Assembly: GCF_002289565.1 (NCBI RefSeq)
Contig: NZ_NTFY01000020.1
Span: 1-64,000, forward strand
From: Rhodopirellula sp. SM50
GTDB taxonomy: Bacteria; Planctomycetota; Planctomycetia; Pirellulales; Pirellulaceae
Reading direction: 5' to 3'
Length of the DNA: 64,000 nucleotides
Position 1 is the stretch's first letter. Every line of letters begins with the position of its first letter. Shown in pieces: positions 1 to 9,394 of the stretch. Below the pieces are notes generated by a model. That model saw only the letters and a list, made by a program, of their open reading frames with translations. It made no database searches and was not told the DNA's origin. A program made the position numbers and the translations under genes.

Positions 1-45
1 CCGCTGGAGGCCGAAATAGCTGGCTAAGCCTTTTTCGTAGAACAT
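1..45 (-). CDS. 5' end of an unidentified minus-strand gene (cut by window edge)
   Basis: An ATG at 45-43 on the minus strand opens a frame (MFYEKGLASYFGLQR) that stays open to the window edge. Only 15 residues are visible, so no function can be given. The upstream side (46-155) has no competing gene, which suits a promoter/leader, but coding status is inferred only from an intact start and open frame. Confidence 0.35.
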   Translation of the reverse strand, partial: MFYEKGLASYFGLQR

Positions 46-71
46 TTTCAAATTCCTATTCCAAACCGGTT

Positions 72-135
72 TATCCCGGCGCACCTGCCACCCCATCGTT
101 CTGCCCCCATCGTTCTGCCCCCATCGTTTTGCCCC
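72..135. repeat. Short tandem repeat, about 14 bp x4
   Basis: The unit ccccatcgttctgc repeats directly about four times (last unit altered to ccccatcgttttgc) between the partial gene at the window start and the end of the methyltransferase gene. It is a likely slippage-prone tract with no visible function. Confidence 0.7.
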
Positions 136-155
136 ACTACAACATCCCTGCATCT

Positions 156-992
156 TCAACCTCCCCCATCTCGATCCTTTCCGAGCGGATGTTTCCCCGG
201 ATCGACGATTTCTTGGAATCCATTGAGCACGACGGGGACGCTTTGGTGAAAGCAAACGACGTTCAGTGAAGCGATGTTGCCGAAGATGTTTTCCCGATCG
301 CCGAAGAAGTTGTCGTCGCTAAACAGCGGAGGTGTATGCCACCAGAGCCGATAACCCATTTCCATGATCAGCCGAATCAGGGCTTCGGACTGCTCGACGC
401 GGTCATTCTCGACGTACAGCACCGGTTTAAAACGCTCGATACTTCCGCGTGCCCCCCGCAGCACCGCTTCTTCCATCCCCTCGACATCAATCTTGATCAA
501 GTTCAGTCGGGGGTAGCGAAAAACATCGTCAAATTTTTTCACCTCCACGGGCGTCCCTTGGCGATACCGCGTGCTCAGCGAAAAGCCGCCGAAGTTGCCT
601 TCTTGTTCGTAGCGAATGTCGGGCACCACCGTCGTGTCGGGTGCCGCGCCGAGCCCACAGTGAAACGTGTCGACATTGGTCAATCCGTTGAGTGCCACGT
701 TGGCGCACAGATTTTGAAACACGACCGGTTGCGGTTCAAACGCGAGGATCCGCCCCTGCCGCTGGACCTGCTGTGCCAGTCCGACGGTGTGGGAACCGAT
801 GTTCGCGCCGACTTCCGCCACGACGCCACCCGGTTTGACGACTTGCCGAAACAGCTTCATTTCACCCGCCGAGAACTCACCGTATTGGATCAGTGACCGG
901 CCGATATACATGTCATTGGCATTGACCAGGAACCAGCCGTCGCGGCCTTTGACCAGTTTGTTCCAGTGGTCCAGATCTGTGACTCGTTCCAT
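156..992 (-). CDS. FkbM family SAM-dependent methyltransferase
   Basis: A 278-residue protein with the class I methyltransferase fold. The SAM-binding glycine motif EVGANIGSHT lies around residues 60-69 and the FkbM signature IKIDVEGMEEAVLRGA around 165-180. Family members O-methylate sugars or secondary metabolites; the substrate here cannot be told. There is no signal peptide, so it should act in the cytoplasm. The ATG at 992 is used. It is divergent from the MoxR operon, with about 130 bp between, which probably carries both promoters. The family assignment is secure and the role is open. Confidence 0.88.
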   Translation of the reverse strand: MERVTDLDHWNKLVKGRDGWFLVNANDMYIGRSLIQYGEFSAGEMKLFRQVVKPGGVVAEVGANIGSHTVGLAQQVQRQGRILAFEPQPVVFQNLCANVALNGLTNVDTFHCGLGAAPDTTVVPDIRYEQEGNFGGFSLSTRYRQGTPVEVKKFDDVFRYPRLNLIKIDVEGMEEAVLRGARGSIERFKPVLYVENDRVEQSEALIRLIMEMGYRLWWHTPPLFSDDNFFGDRENIFGNIASLNVVCFHQSVPVVLNGFQEIVDPGKHPLGKDRDGGG

Positions 993-1124
993 TTTCGCTA
1001 TCCTCTGGTGGTCGCCGTCGAACCGGAGATTGATCTTTTACGTATTTCCGTCTGTAATACCGTATCAGGCGGCCCGGTCAGGATGCCGGCCGAATTGACA
1101 CGCACCGTTTTCATTGCGGAGACC

Positions 1125-2111
1125 ATGAACGCACCCCAAATAGACGAACAAATTGCCAAGTACTCGCAAATGTGCAATCGCCTGGCGGACGAGGTCGGGC
1201 GACTGCTGGTCGGGCAGGAAACGATGGTTTCACGTCTATTGATCGGATTATTGACCGGGGGGCACGTGCTGCTCGAAGGCGTCCCCGGGTTGGCAAAAAC
1301 GCTCACCGTCAGCAGTCTGGCCCAGGCGATCCGGACCGATTTTTCTCGTATCCAGTTTACCCCGGATATGCTGCCGGCGGATGTCATCGGCACCGAAGTC
1401 TTCAATCCCAAAGAAGCGACGTACAGCGTCAAACGCGGGCCGATTTTCGCCAATTTAATTCTGGCCGACGAAATCAACCGCGCCCCGGCCAAGGTCCAGA
1501 GCGCCTTGCTTGAGGCGATGCAGGAGCGGCAGGTCACCATCGGCACCGAGACCTTCAAGTTCCCCCACCCGTTCTTGGTGATGGCGACGCAGAACCCGAT
1601 TGAGCAAGAGGGGACGTATCCGTTGCCCGAGGCTCAGGTCGACCGGTTCATGCTCAAGACCAAGATCGATTATCCGTCCCGTGAGGACGAGCGAAAGATC
1701 GTCGACCGGATGGCCGGCGGCAAAGCGATCCCCGAAATCTCGGCCGTCACCTCGCCGGACGAAATCATGGAAGCCCGTGCGGTGGTCGAGAAGATTTGGT
1801 GCGACGACAAAGTCCGTGATTACGGCATCGACGTCGTCCGTGCGACACGTGATGCCGTCGGATCCGGAGTCGCGGCGTTGGAAAACATGATCGAAATGGG
1901 GGCCAGCCCACGCGCTTCGATCTTTCTGCTCAAAGCCGGCAAGGCACACGCGTTCCTGGAAGGACGCAGCTATGTGACGCCGCACGACATCAAATCGTTG
2001 GCCCCGGACGTGTTGCGGCACCGCGTCGTGTTGACGTACGAGGCGGAAGCCGAAGGCAAATCGGTCGACGACGTGATTCGCCAGATTTTGGACAACGTCC
2101 CGGTGCCCTGA
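1125..2111 (+). CDS. MoxR-family AAA+ ATPase
   Basis: A 328-residue AAA+ ATPase starting at the ATG at 1125; the open frame extends upstream to 966 but lacks family similarity there. Walker A GVPGLAKT is at about 52-59, Walker B LILADEINRA at 111-120, and the sensor segment MATQNPIEQEGTYPLPEAQ follows near 153. MoxR ATPases act as chaperones that work with VWA-domain proteins to mature or insert cofactors in protein complexes. It is the first gene of a run that continues with DUF58, VWA and Bat-like genes, the classical partnership for this family. Full family length. Confidence 0.95.
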   Translation: MNAPQIDEQIAKYSQMCNRLADEVGRLLVGQETMVSRLLIGLLTGGHVLLEGVPGLAKTLTVSSLAQAIRTDFSRIQFTPDMLPADVIGTEVFNPKEATYSVKRGPIFANLILADEINRAPAKVQSALLEAMQERQVTIGTETFKFPHPFLVMATQNPIEQEGTYPLPEAQVDRFMLKTKIDYPSREDERKIVDRMAGGKAIPEISAVTSPDEIMEARAVVEKIWCDDKVRDYGIDVVRATRDAVGSGVAALENMIEMGASPRASIFLLKAGKAHAFLEGRSYVTPHDIKSLAPDVLRHRVVLTYEAEAEGKSVDDVIRQILDNVPVP

Positions 2112-2134
2112 CGCATCGTGTTGACCGGAAACAA

Positions 2135-2190
2135 GTGGGATAGGCTTCCAGCCTGTCGAGCTGGATTGACAGGCTAGAAGCCTATCCCAC
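2135..2190. repeat. Interspersed palindrome (family 'ggataggcttccagcc'), copy 1
   Basis: A 56-bp imperfect inverted repeat between the MoxR and DUF58 genes: gtgggataggcttccagcct is mirrored by aggctagaagcctatcccac. Related hairpins occur at 19348, 50403 and 54213, and a variant family at 17593, 19386 and 35961. It lies inside an operon, so it may modulate readthrough or mRNA stability. Confidence 0.85.
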
Positions 2191-2225
2191 GTTATTCGCA
2201 ATTCTGGAAGCTGACGCCACCGATC

Positions 2226-3176
2226 ATGTTGCCTCGCGAAGTCATACGAAGAGTCCGAGAGATCCAAGTTCGAACCGGCCGCCAAGTGGCCGATGTTCTC
2301 GCCGGCCAATACGTCTCGGTGTTCAAAGGCCGCGGCATCGAGTTCGACGAGGTTCGACCGTACATCCCCGGCGACGACGTCCGCACGATTGACTGGAACG
2401 TGACCGCCCGAATCGGTGAACCGTTTGTCAAGCGATACGTGGAAGACCGACAATTGACATTGATGGTCATGGCCGACGTGTCCGCATCCCAGGATTTCGG
2501 TTCGGGCCAGCGGAGCAAACGTGACGCGACGGCGGAACTGAGCGCGCTGTTGGCGTTTTCCGCCACGCTCAACGACGACAAGATCGGACTGACGCTGTTC
2601 CACGGCGCGATCGAACAATACATTCCGGCCCGCAAAGGCCAGCGGCATTCGCTGCGGGTCATCCGCGAAGTCCTGGCACACGGAAAGGTGGAAACCCAAG
2701 CTCCGCGAAAACGCCGCCGTTGGCTGCCGATGGGACGCCGCCGCGCCTGGTGGCGGACCGGACGACAAGCGACCAACATCGCCGGTGCGATGCAGTTTCT
2801 GATGTCCGTCACCTCGCGGAAATCCATTTGCTTTGTCATCAGTGACTTCCTCGGTGATGAGTACCTGGAAGCCATGCAAAGCGCCAATCGCAAACACGAC
2901 GTGATCGCGGTGTTGGTCACGGACCCCAAGGAATTGGAGTTTCCCAGCGTCGGCTTGGTCAATTTGGAAGACGCAGAAACGGGGCGTGTGGTCCAATGCG
3001 ACGCGGGATCGAAAACGTTTCGCGATCATGTGGCCGCGGCCGCCGAAAAACGAGTCGAAGACCTGCGCCGCAGTTTCGGCCGGTCCGGGATCGATTTCAT
3101 CCACATCGACGCCCAAGGCGACGTCGTCGATCCGCTGGTGAAATTTTTCCGCATGCGTCAACGGAGGATGCGATGA
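2226..3176 (+). CDS. DUF58 domain protein
   Basis: A 316-residue protein with the DUF58 signature (GRGIEFDEVRPYIPGDDVR, about residues 35-53, then TIDWN) and a VWA-like fold with a MIDAS-type DVSAS at 84-88. No membrane segment is seen, unlike longer DUF58 proteins. DUF58 proteins are encoded next to MoxR ATPases and are thought to be their substrates or partners. An arginine-rich insert (about 155-180: RKRRRWLPMGRRRAW) is unusual. The gene begins 115 bp after moxR, past a palindrome. Family assignment is sure and the biochemical role is inferred from context. Confidence 0.92.
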   Translation: MLPREVIRRVREIQVRTGRQVADVLAGQYVSVFKGRGIEFDEVRPYIPGDDVRTIDWNVTARIGEPFVKRYVEDRQLTLMVMADVSASQDFGSGQRSKRDATAELSALLAFSATLNDDKIGLTLFHGAIEQYIPARKGQRHSLRVIREVLAHGKVETQAPRKRRRWLPMGRRRAWWRTGRQATNIAGAMQFLMSVTSRKSICFVISDFLGDEYLEAMQSANRKHDVIAVLVTDPKELEFPSVGLVNLEDAETGRVVQCDAGSKTFRDHVAAAAEKRVEDLRRSFGRSGIDFIHIDAQGDVVDPLVKFFRMRQRRMR

Positions 3177-3199
3177 TGAACTCACAACAAGCCACAAGA

Positions 3200-3490
3200 C
3201 CACTCTTGAGACACGGGCTGGGGGTGAGGGGCGGACGCATCACGTTAGGAAATAGCGCTCCCCTGCGGAGTTCGTGCAGTTTAAAAGTCGTTGATACTAA
3301 ACGGTTTTCGTCACTCTCCCCCTGGGAGAGTCGAGCGCAGCGAGGAGAGGGTTTGTGTTGTTGCTTGGGGTCGACCATCAAGAGTAAAGTGAGCGCCGCG
3401 ATTCACCGATCGACCTCCCCTCGCTTCGCTCGACCCTCCTGCCAGGAGGGTGACTTTCGACCTGCACGATCTCCCAGAGGGAGGGTGACG
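3200..3490. repeat. Interspersed palindromic repeat cluster (gtcgagcgcagcgag family), copy 1
   Basis: The 326-bp gap between DUF58 and the next gene holds inverted copies of a repeat: ggagagtcgagcgcagcgag near 3325 and ctcgcttcgctcgaccctcc near 3421, with further ctcccagagggagggtga near 3470. The same block recurs at 18553-18735. No gene is supported, although a frame from upstream stays open through it. It appears to be an insertion that separates operon genes. Confidence 0.8.
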
Positions 3491-3502
3491 ACAACTTCGT
3501 TG

Positions 3503-4558
3503 ATGAACGCGCCACTCGTCCTCTTTCTCTCCGTCATCGTGGCGTCTGTCGCGTCGGCCGAATCGATTGTTCAACAACGGCAATCGGGACCAGTGTCCAT
3601 CGACGTGACGCTGGAACCGAAAGAGCCGGTGATCGGGGACACCCTCACGCTCTCAATCGAAGTGACCGCTGAAAAGGACGTCGAAGTCTTGATGCCTGAT
3701 TTCGGTGACGCGTTGGATCGTTTTTCCATCGTCGATTTTGCGCCTCGCGAGACGATCGATGATGCGGGCCGGTCGGTTGCCAGACAAACCTATCGACTCG
3801 ATCCGCCCTCCTCGGGCCGACACGTGATCCCGCCGATCTTGATCGAATACGTCGACCGCCGCCCCGGCCAGCAACCGGCCCCCAAGGGCTTGGACGCCTA
3901 CGAAGTCCTGACCGATCGCATTCCATTCGAGGTCGCGTCGGTGCTGCCCGACGACGCGGCGGTCGATCTGAAGCCGCCGATGGAGCGGTTGGCCCCGATC
4001 CAACCGCCGGCACCATCGCGATGGCCGTTCTTCGTTGCGATGCTGGTACTCGCGCTGGTATCGCTGCCATTTGTCTGGCGAGCCATCGCGGCGGCACGAC
4101 GACGCAAGCGACGGCGATCGGCCTACGACGTCGCAACCGCGCGATTGAAAAAGCTGTTGCGGGAACCACGTTCGACGGGACCACAAATCGATGAGTTTTA
4201 TGTCGGGTTGTCCTACATCATTCGCAAGTACATCGAAGACCGATTCGAGATGCGCGCGCCCGAGTTGACGACCGAAGAATTCCTCTCGTCGATCGGACAG
4301 TCACCGGATTTCTCAGCCGACCATCAAAGCCTGTTGCGCGAGTTCCTTCGCCAAGCCGACTTGGTGAAATTTGCCCGCGCCCAACCGTCGGGCGATGAGA
4401 TCGAACGAGCGATCGGCAACGTCCAGCGTTTCCTGGAAGACACGCGCGAGAACGCCCCGATGATCAGCGATGAGTCTGCCGAGAGGGATTCCGAGCACGA
4501 CACGCCGCCAGAGGGTGCAGGGCCGAAACGCCAGATCCAGGAGGCTGCTCATGGGTGA
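3503..4558 (+). CDS. BatD/oxygen-tolerance-like membrane protein
   Basis: A 351-residue protein. The ATG at 3503 opens a signal peptide (MNAPLVLFLSVIVASVASA). The frame is open upstream to 2996 but that part reads through repeat DNA and is rejected. An Ig-like BatD-type beta domain covers about 25-155, a membrane helix lies near 173-195 (FFVAMLVLALVSLPFVW), and a cytoplasmic helical tail follows with YIEDRFEMRAPELTTEEFL. The tail resembles the DUF4381/BatD C-terminal region. It should sit in the inner membrane with its Ig domain outside and cooperate with the VWA proteins encoded next. Its last 8 bp overlap the following gene. Confidence 0.8.
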   Translation: MNAPLVLFLSVIVASVASAESIVQQRQSGPVSIDVTLEPKEPVIGDTLTLSIEVTAEKDVEVLMPDFGDALDRFSIVDFAPRETIDDAGRSVARQTYRLDPPSSGRHVIPPILIEYVDRRPGQQPAPKGLDAYEVLTDRIPFEVASVLPDDAAVDLKPPMERLAPIQPPAPSRWPFFVAMLVLALVSLPFVWRAIAAARRRKRRRSAYDVATARLKKLLREPRSTGPQIDEFYVGLSYIIRKYIEDRFEMRAPELTTEEFLSSIGQSPDFSADHQSLLREFLRQADLVKFARAQPSGDEIERAIGNVQRFLEDTRENAPMISDESAERDSEHDTPPEGAGPKRQIQEAAHG

Positions 4559-5582
4559 GATCGAGCTGCGTGACCCCGCGTTCTTGCTACTGGCACTGCT
4601 GGCCCTCTTCGTGTTTTGGCTGGCTCGCCACAACCCCGCGCGGATCCGTTACTCCTCGGTCGCGATCGCCGAGGCCGCACCACGATCGCTGCGGGCCAGA
4701 CTGGCGGGACTGCCCGCGCTGCTGATGGCGTTGGCGGTGTTACTGATTTCCGTGGCGTTGGCGGGACCGCGGACGCCTGATGCGGAAACGAAGGTCAGCC
4801 GCGAAGGCATCGCGATCATGATGGTGCTGGACCGCTCGGGATCGATGCAAGCCCGCGACTTGGTGCAAGACGATTACAGCGTCGATCGGTTGAGCGTGGT
4901 CAAGGATGTCGTTCGGGGTTTTGTACTCGGCGAAGGCGAGTCGGCCGGAGAAGGGCGTCCCGATGACACGATCGGATTGATCGCTTTTGCGGGCTACGCC
5001 GACAGCCTCTGCCCGCTGACCTTGGACCACGGCAATCTGACCACGATGGTCAATGACCTGGAAATCGTTTCGACGCGTGAAGAAGACGGCACGGCGATCG
5101 GAGACGGGTTGGCGCTGGCGGTCGAGCGACTGCGGCGGAGCGACGCCAAGTCGAAAGTGGTGATCATGCTGACCGACGGCGCTCACAACGCCGGGGTCGT
5201 CGATCCCAAACAGGCGGCCGAGGTCGCTGCGGCGAGCGACGTGAAAGTCTATTGCATCGGCGCGGGAACCCAGGGGCGAGCGCCGTTTCCCGTCCAGGAT
5301 CCCTTCACCGGACGGACCGAATTGCGGCTTTTCGATGTCGATCTCGATGAAGACACGTTAAAAATGATTGCCGAGACGACGGGCGGTCGCTATTTCCGCG
5401 CCACCGACCGCGAATCGCTTGGTGAAGTGTACGCGGAGATTGACGCGTTGGAGCGAACCAAGGTGACCGAGTTTCGCTACTTGCAATACAACGAACACTA
5501 CCGATCCTTCTTGCTCGCCGGGCTATTGTTGGTCGGCGTCGCGGCAACTTCCAAAGCCAGTTTGTTCAGGACGCTTCCGTAA
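4551..5582 (+). CDS. VWA-domain membrane protein (BatA-like)
   Basis: A 343-residue protein starting at the ATG at 4551, which overlaps the upstream stop; this start gives the typical BatA N-terminus RDPAFLLLALLAL. Two N-terminal membrane helices (about 11-25 and 55-72) are followed by a VWA domain with an intact MIDAS DRSGS (94-98) and a C-terminal helix (about 318-335). BatA proteins bind metal through MIDAS and form membrane complexes with BatB, with MoxR as the ATPase partner. It is translationally coupled on the upstream side and lies 2 bp from the next gene. Confidence 0.93.
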   Translation: MGEIELRDPAFLLLALLALFVFWLARHNPARIRYSSVAIAEAAPRSLRARLAGLPALLMALAVLLISVALAGPRTPDAETKVSREGIAIMMVLDRSGSMQARDLVQDDYSVDRLSVVKDVVRGFVLGEGESAGEGRPDDTIGLIAFAGYADSLCPLTLDHGNLTTMVNDLEIVSTREEDGTAIGDGLALAVERLRRSDAKSKVVIMLTDGAHNAGVVDPKQAAEVAAASDVKVYCIGAGTQGRAPFPVQDPFTGRTELRLFDVDLDEDTLKMIAETTGGRYFRATDRESLGEVYAEIDALERTKVTEFRYLQYNEHYRSFLLAGLLLVGVAATSKASLFRTLP

Positions 5583-5584
5583 AG

Positions 5585-8500
5585 ATGTCGGATTTTCGAT
5601 TCGCAACGCCAGGTTGGTCGGCGGCCCTGTGGGTCGTCTTGGCGACCGTCCTCACGCTGCTCTACCTGGAGCATCGACGCGGTGATGCGCTTGCGCGATT
5701 CCTGTCGCCTGTGATGCAACCGCGTCTGGTTTCACGTTCGTCGTTGATGCGTCGCTCGATGACGACGTTGCTGTTGGGACTCGCTTCGGTTTGTTTTGTC
5801 CTGGCGCTGATGCGACCGCAATACGGATTGACCTACGTCAAAGCACCACGCGTCGGTGCGCAGATCATGTTTTGCCTAGACGTCAGCAAGTCGATGCTGG
5901 CCGAAGACGTCGCCCCGAACCGACTGGAACGCGCCAAAGCCGACATCACCGACTTGCTGACGTTCTTGGATGGGGATCAAGTCGGATTGATCGGGTTTGC
6001 CGGACGGGCGAGTGTCCTGTGCCCGCTGACACCCGACTACGGTTTTTTCAAATTGGTCCTCGACGGCGCCGGCCCCAATAGCGTGGGCCGCGGCGGCACG
6101 CGATTGGAAGAACCCCTCCGCAAAGCCTTGGACGGATTCCGTTCCGAAAGCGATGTCTCGCGAGTCGTGTTTCTGATCACCGACGGCGAAGACCATGATT
6201 CGCACCCGTTGGATGTGGCCGAGGACGCGATCGAACGCGGAATCAAGATCGTCGCCGTCGGCCTGGGCGATGAAGCGGGCAGCGAGATTCGCATCACCGA
6301 TCCACGAACGGGCGTGCAACAGCAGGTGCTCGATGTGGACAACCGTCCCGTCGTCACACGTTTGGACGGAGAAACACTTCGCGATCTCGCCTTGGCAACC
6401 GAAGGCGTCTACATCCCCGCGGGAACGGGAAGCCTGGATCTAAAATCGATCTATGACGCCCACATTAAGCCACTGGTTCGCGGGGAATTGTCCACCGAAG
6501 GTCGCGCGATCCGGCGTGATGCGTTCCAGTGGATGATCCTGGCCGGACTGATCCTGCTGGTCGCCGCCGTCGTCCTGGGCCATCGTCGTGCCGCCGATGC
6601 GATCGCACAGCCAGACGGACTGCCGGACGGAACGCGGCAAGCACCGCGGAACGATGCGGGCGCGAACGTCTCGCAAGTCGCGTTGGTCCTGCTGATCACA
6701 GCGATGTCGTTTCCCGGTGCCGCGATCGCCGACCAAACCGAAACAGATCCATCCGCTCCGGCGACTGTCCCGGCGGACAACGCGGCCGGCGACGCGGCGA
6801 CCGGAGCCGACGCTGTCGCGATCGTGGACGCTGACGAACCGATCGACGCCCGGGAAAGCTACAACCGAGGACTCGATCGGCTGAGTGGCAATTTGGATGA
6901 AGCAGAACGTTTGCTCAACCAGGCCCGTCGAGAGGCCGGTAGCGACGGTGAAGTTCGGTTTCGGGCGACTTACAACCTGGGTTGGCTGGAAATCAACCGC
7001 GCCGATGCAATGATCGAAAAGGAACCCGAACAGGCCCTTCAACATCTGCAACGGGCCGCGGGCTGGTTCCGCGACGCGATCCGATTACGCAGCGACGCCG
7101 ACGACGCACGTCACAATCTAGAAGTCGTTTTACTGCGAATCACGCAACTCCGCGATCAACTGATGAAGCAGGACGATCAAGACCTGGCGGCCCAATTGGA
7201 CGCCTTGATCGCCACACAACGACAGACGATCGGCAATCTCCGCGCGCTCGTCCAACGGATCGCCGAAAGCGACGACCCGAACATCGCCGATCAGTACCGA
7301 ACTTCGTTCCAGCGATTGGCCATCGATCAACGCGTCTCGCTGTCGGACCTGCAAGGTTTGGTCGAACAAGCCGCTGGTGAATTGGAAACATTGGAATCCA
7401 AATCGGAATCCGAACGATCACCGGAAGAAAACATCCGCATCGCGCAACTGGTCAGTCTGTTGAGCTACCTGAACCAGGGCAGCCAACGCATCGGCCAATC
7501 TCGCAGCCAACTTCGTCGCCGTCAGGCATCACGCGGGTTTCGCCGCGCCGCGACGGGATTGAACCAACTGAAACGTGCCCGCGATCAACTGCGCCAGCCG
7601 CTGGAAATCTTGGACGAGCTTTCGAAAGACATCGCCGAGACGGCACAGCACACCGCGCTCAAGGCGATGGAAAGCCAAGGAATCGGCGGACAAGACGATT
7701 CACCCGTGTTCCCCCGTTGGATCGACCAAGAGTTTTTAGCCGACGCGCAAGCCGATCTGACCGGCCGCACCGAAGAACTGACCAACCGGCTGGCGGCCGG
7801 CCTGGACAGCACTTCCCAAGACGATGCAGCATCCGACATCGACGCCGAGCAACAAGCATTTTTTGAGAAACTCAGCCGGGCAATGCCACACCTGAACGCG
7901 GCCACCGAGGCGTTGAAGACCGCGGACAAGAAAATTGCCTTCCCCGATTACGCATCCGCAAGCGAACAGCAGGTCAATGCACTCAAGGAATTGCAACGGG
8001 CACGTGAACAATTTGCAGACTTGAAAACCTTGATCGAATTGGCCTACGCCGGCGAACAGGAAATCGGTGCGGCGTTGGCGGAACTGGTCGGTCAACCGAA
8101 GTCGGTCGAATCACCGGCTTCCGAATCACCGGCTTCCGAATCACCGGCTTCCGAATCACCGGCTGCCGAGACGCTGCCCGCCGAAGCTGCGAAACAGCTC
8201 GTCGACTTCATCAGCGAGCGTCAGGCGGAAAACCTGCGACGCATGCAACGGTTGCGAGACGAGATTGTCGCCGCGACCGCAAAAGCTCAAGCATCGCAAG
8301 ACGAATCCGCCGAACAGGAATCGTCTGCCCCGGCAAGCGATGAACCGTCTCAGGAGCTGCAAAGACTCGCCCTCGCCATGCAACTGGCCGAACGTGCGAG
8401 CGAGCAGATGAACGCCGTCGTCGCGGATTTGCCAGACGAGAACACGAGCGAGACCAAGCCGGAATCGAAAGCATCCACCTCCGAAGACCGTCCCTTGTTA

Positions 8501-9394
8501 GCGGAAGGGCGCGAGACCTCCGGTCCCCGTCAGGCATCGCCGTCCGAAGAGCCGGCAAGCGACGACACCACCTCGGCCCCGCCAACGGTTGATGGAGCCC
8601 CCGCCACCACAGACGCAACATCACAAGAGCCGCGCGAGCCGCCGCAACCGTATGCTCTGTCCCAAAGCCATGCCGAAGCAGCCATCGAGACGCTGCAGGA
8701 TCTTCGTCGCCTGTTCTTCTCGATCGTCGAACACCTGCGAGAAACCGCACAGCGTCAGGCCGGGATCAACGACGAAACCGAGCAAATGGCCGCCCTGCAA
8801 TCAGAATCGGAAACGGACTCCGAACGTCAACTCGTCGATGCAGCCGAGCTGGCGTCACGACAAAATGATCTGTCCGAGATTGCCGAGCAGATCGCATCGG
8901 CGTTAGAACAGCAGGCCGATGCATCCGCAGATCCGCCGGCCACTCCCAGCGGACAAGCGGCTCCCGTCGATCCCCAGCAACAAGAAATGATCCAGCAGAA
9001 TGCCGAAAAGGCACAGAAGGCAAGCGGGCTGGTTAGGGAAGCCACCCAACAGATGGACAGGGCGTCCGAACAACTCAGCGGTGACCAGCCGCAACTCGAC
9101 CAGGCGCGACCGCCGCAGGATCTGGCGCTCGAAAAGCTGATCGAAGCGCTGCGAGAACTGCAGCCGCCGCAGCAAGACCAATCGAATCAGCAGCAGAACC
9201 AGCAGCAGCAACAACAAGACCAACAGCAACAGCAGTCCGACCAGAACCAACCCCAAGAACAGAACGAAGAACAAGACGCGCAAATGGATCCCTCCCGCGT
9301 TTTGCAAGCCGTCCGCGACCGTGAAGCGCAACGACGGCGTGAAAGGGACCAGCGTCAGCGCGCCGGCCAGATACCGGTGGAAAAGGATTGGTGA
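5585..9394 (+). CDS. BatB-BatC fusion: VWA, TPR and long coiled, Gln-rich region
   Basis: A 1269-residue protein. Residues 1-80 hold two membrane helices, a VWA domain with MIDAS DVSKS (99-103) follows, a third helix lies near 314-331, then a TPR-type segment (about 423-520) and a long coiled-coil and low-complexity region. The latter includes a four-fold SPASE repeat (bases 8107-8165) and a Gln-rich stretch near 1195-1235. It ends in PVEKDW, the usual C-terminal motif of BatC TPR proteins. In many bacteria BatB and BatC are separate; here they are joined and greatly extended. A REP-like arm is read in frame at 8498-8524. The next gene overlaps by 1 bp. Confidence 0.9.
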   Translation: MSDFRFATPGWSAALWVVLATVLTLLYLEHRRGDALARFLSPVMQPRLVSRSSLMRRSMTTLLLGLASVCFVLALMRPQYGLTYVKAPRVGAQIMFCLDVSKSMLAEDVAPNRLERAKADITDLLTFLDGDQVGLIGFAGRASVLCPLTPDYGFFKLVLDGAGPNSVGRGGTRLEEPLRKALDGFRSESDVSRVVFLITDGEDHDSHPLDVAEDAIERGIKIVAVGLGDEAGSEIRITDPRTGVQQQVLDVDNRPVVTRLDGETLRDLALATEGVYIPAGTGSLDLKSIYDAHIKPLVRGELSTEGRAIRRDAFQWMILAGLILLVAAVVLGHRRAADAIAQPDGLPDGTRQAPRNDAGANVSQVALVLLITAMSFPGAAIADQTETDPSAPATVPADNAAGDAATGADAVAIVDADEPIDARESYNRGLDRLSGNLDEAERLLNQARREAGSDGEVRFRATYNLGWLEINRADAMIEKEPEQALQHLQRAAGWFRDAIRLRSDADDARHNLEVVLLRITQLRDQLMKQDDQDLAAQLDALIATQRQTIGNLRALVQRIAESDDPNIADQYRTSFQRLAIDQRVSLSDLQGLVEQAAGELETLESKSESERSPEENIRIAQLVSLLSYLNQGSQRIGQSRSQLRRRQASRGFRRAATGLNQLKRARDQLRQPLEILDELSKDIAETAQHTALKAMESQGIGGQDDSPVFPRWIDQEFLADAQADLTGRTEELTNRLAAGLDSTSQDDAASDIDAEQQAFFEKLSRAMPHLNAATEALKTADKKIAFPDYASASEQQVNALKELQRAREQFADLKTLIELAYAGEQEIGAALAELVGQPKSVESPASESPASESPASESPAAETLPAEAAKQLVDFISERQAENLRRMQRLRDEIVAATAKAQASQDESAEQESSAPASDEPSQELQRLALAMQLAERASEQMNAVVADLPDENTSETKPESKASTSEDRPLLAEGRETSGPRQASPSEEPASDDTTSAPPTVDGAPATTDATSQEPREPPQPYALSQSHAEAAIETLQDLRRLFFSIVEHLRETAQRQAGINDETEQMAALQSESETDSERQLVDAAELASRQNDLSEIAEQIASALEQQADASADPPATPSGQAAPVDPQQQEMIQQNAEKAQKASGLVREATQQMDRASEQLSGDQPQLDQARPPQDLALEKLIEALRELQPPQQDQSNQQQNQQQQQQDQQQQQSDQNQPQEQNEEQDAQMDPSRVLQAVRDREAQRRRERDQRQRAGQIPVEKDW
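8107..8165. repeat. 15-bp coding tandem repeat, four units
   Basis: The unit gaatcaccggcttcc repeats nearly perfectly within the VWA-TPR gene, encoding ESPAS units (the last is ESPAA). It is in frame and probably changes length by slippage without breaking the protein. Confidence 0.85.
8498..8524. repeat. REP-like arm inside coding sequence
   Basis: The 27 bases match, at 25 positions, the left arm of the REP-like hairpin seen at 33469-33495 and the reverse complement of 11575-11601. They are translated in frame as LAEGRETSG. No facing second arm was found nearby, so this is a solitary arm. Confidence 0.75.

Noticed and set aside
1455-3203. Long minus-strand frame of 582 codons
   Set aside because: It lies opposite the MoxR and DUF58 genes, reads as a His/Arg/Asp-rich shadow, and has no domain.
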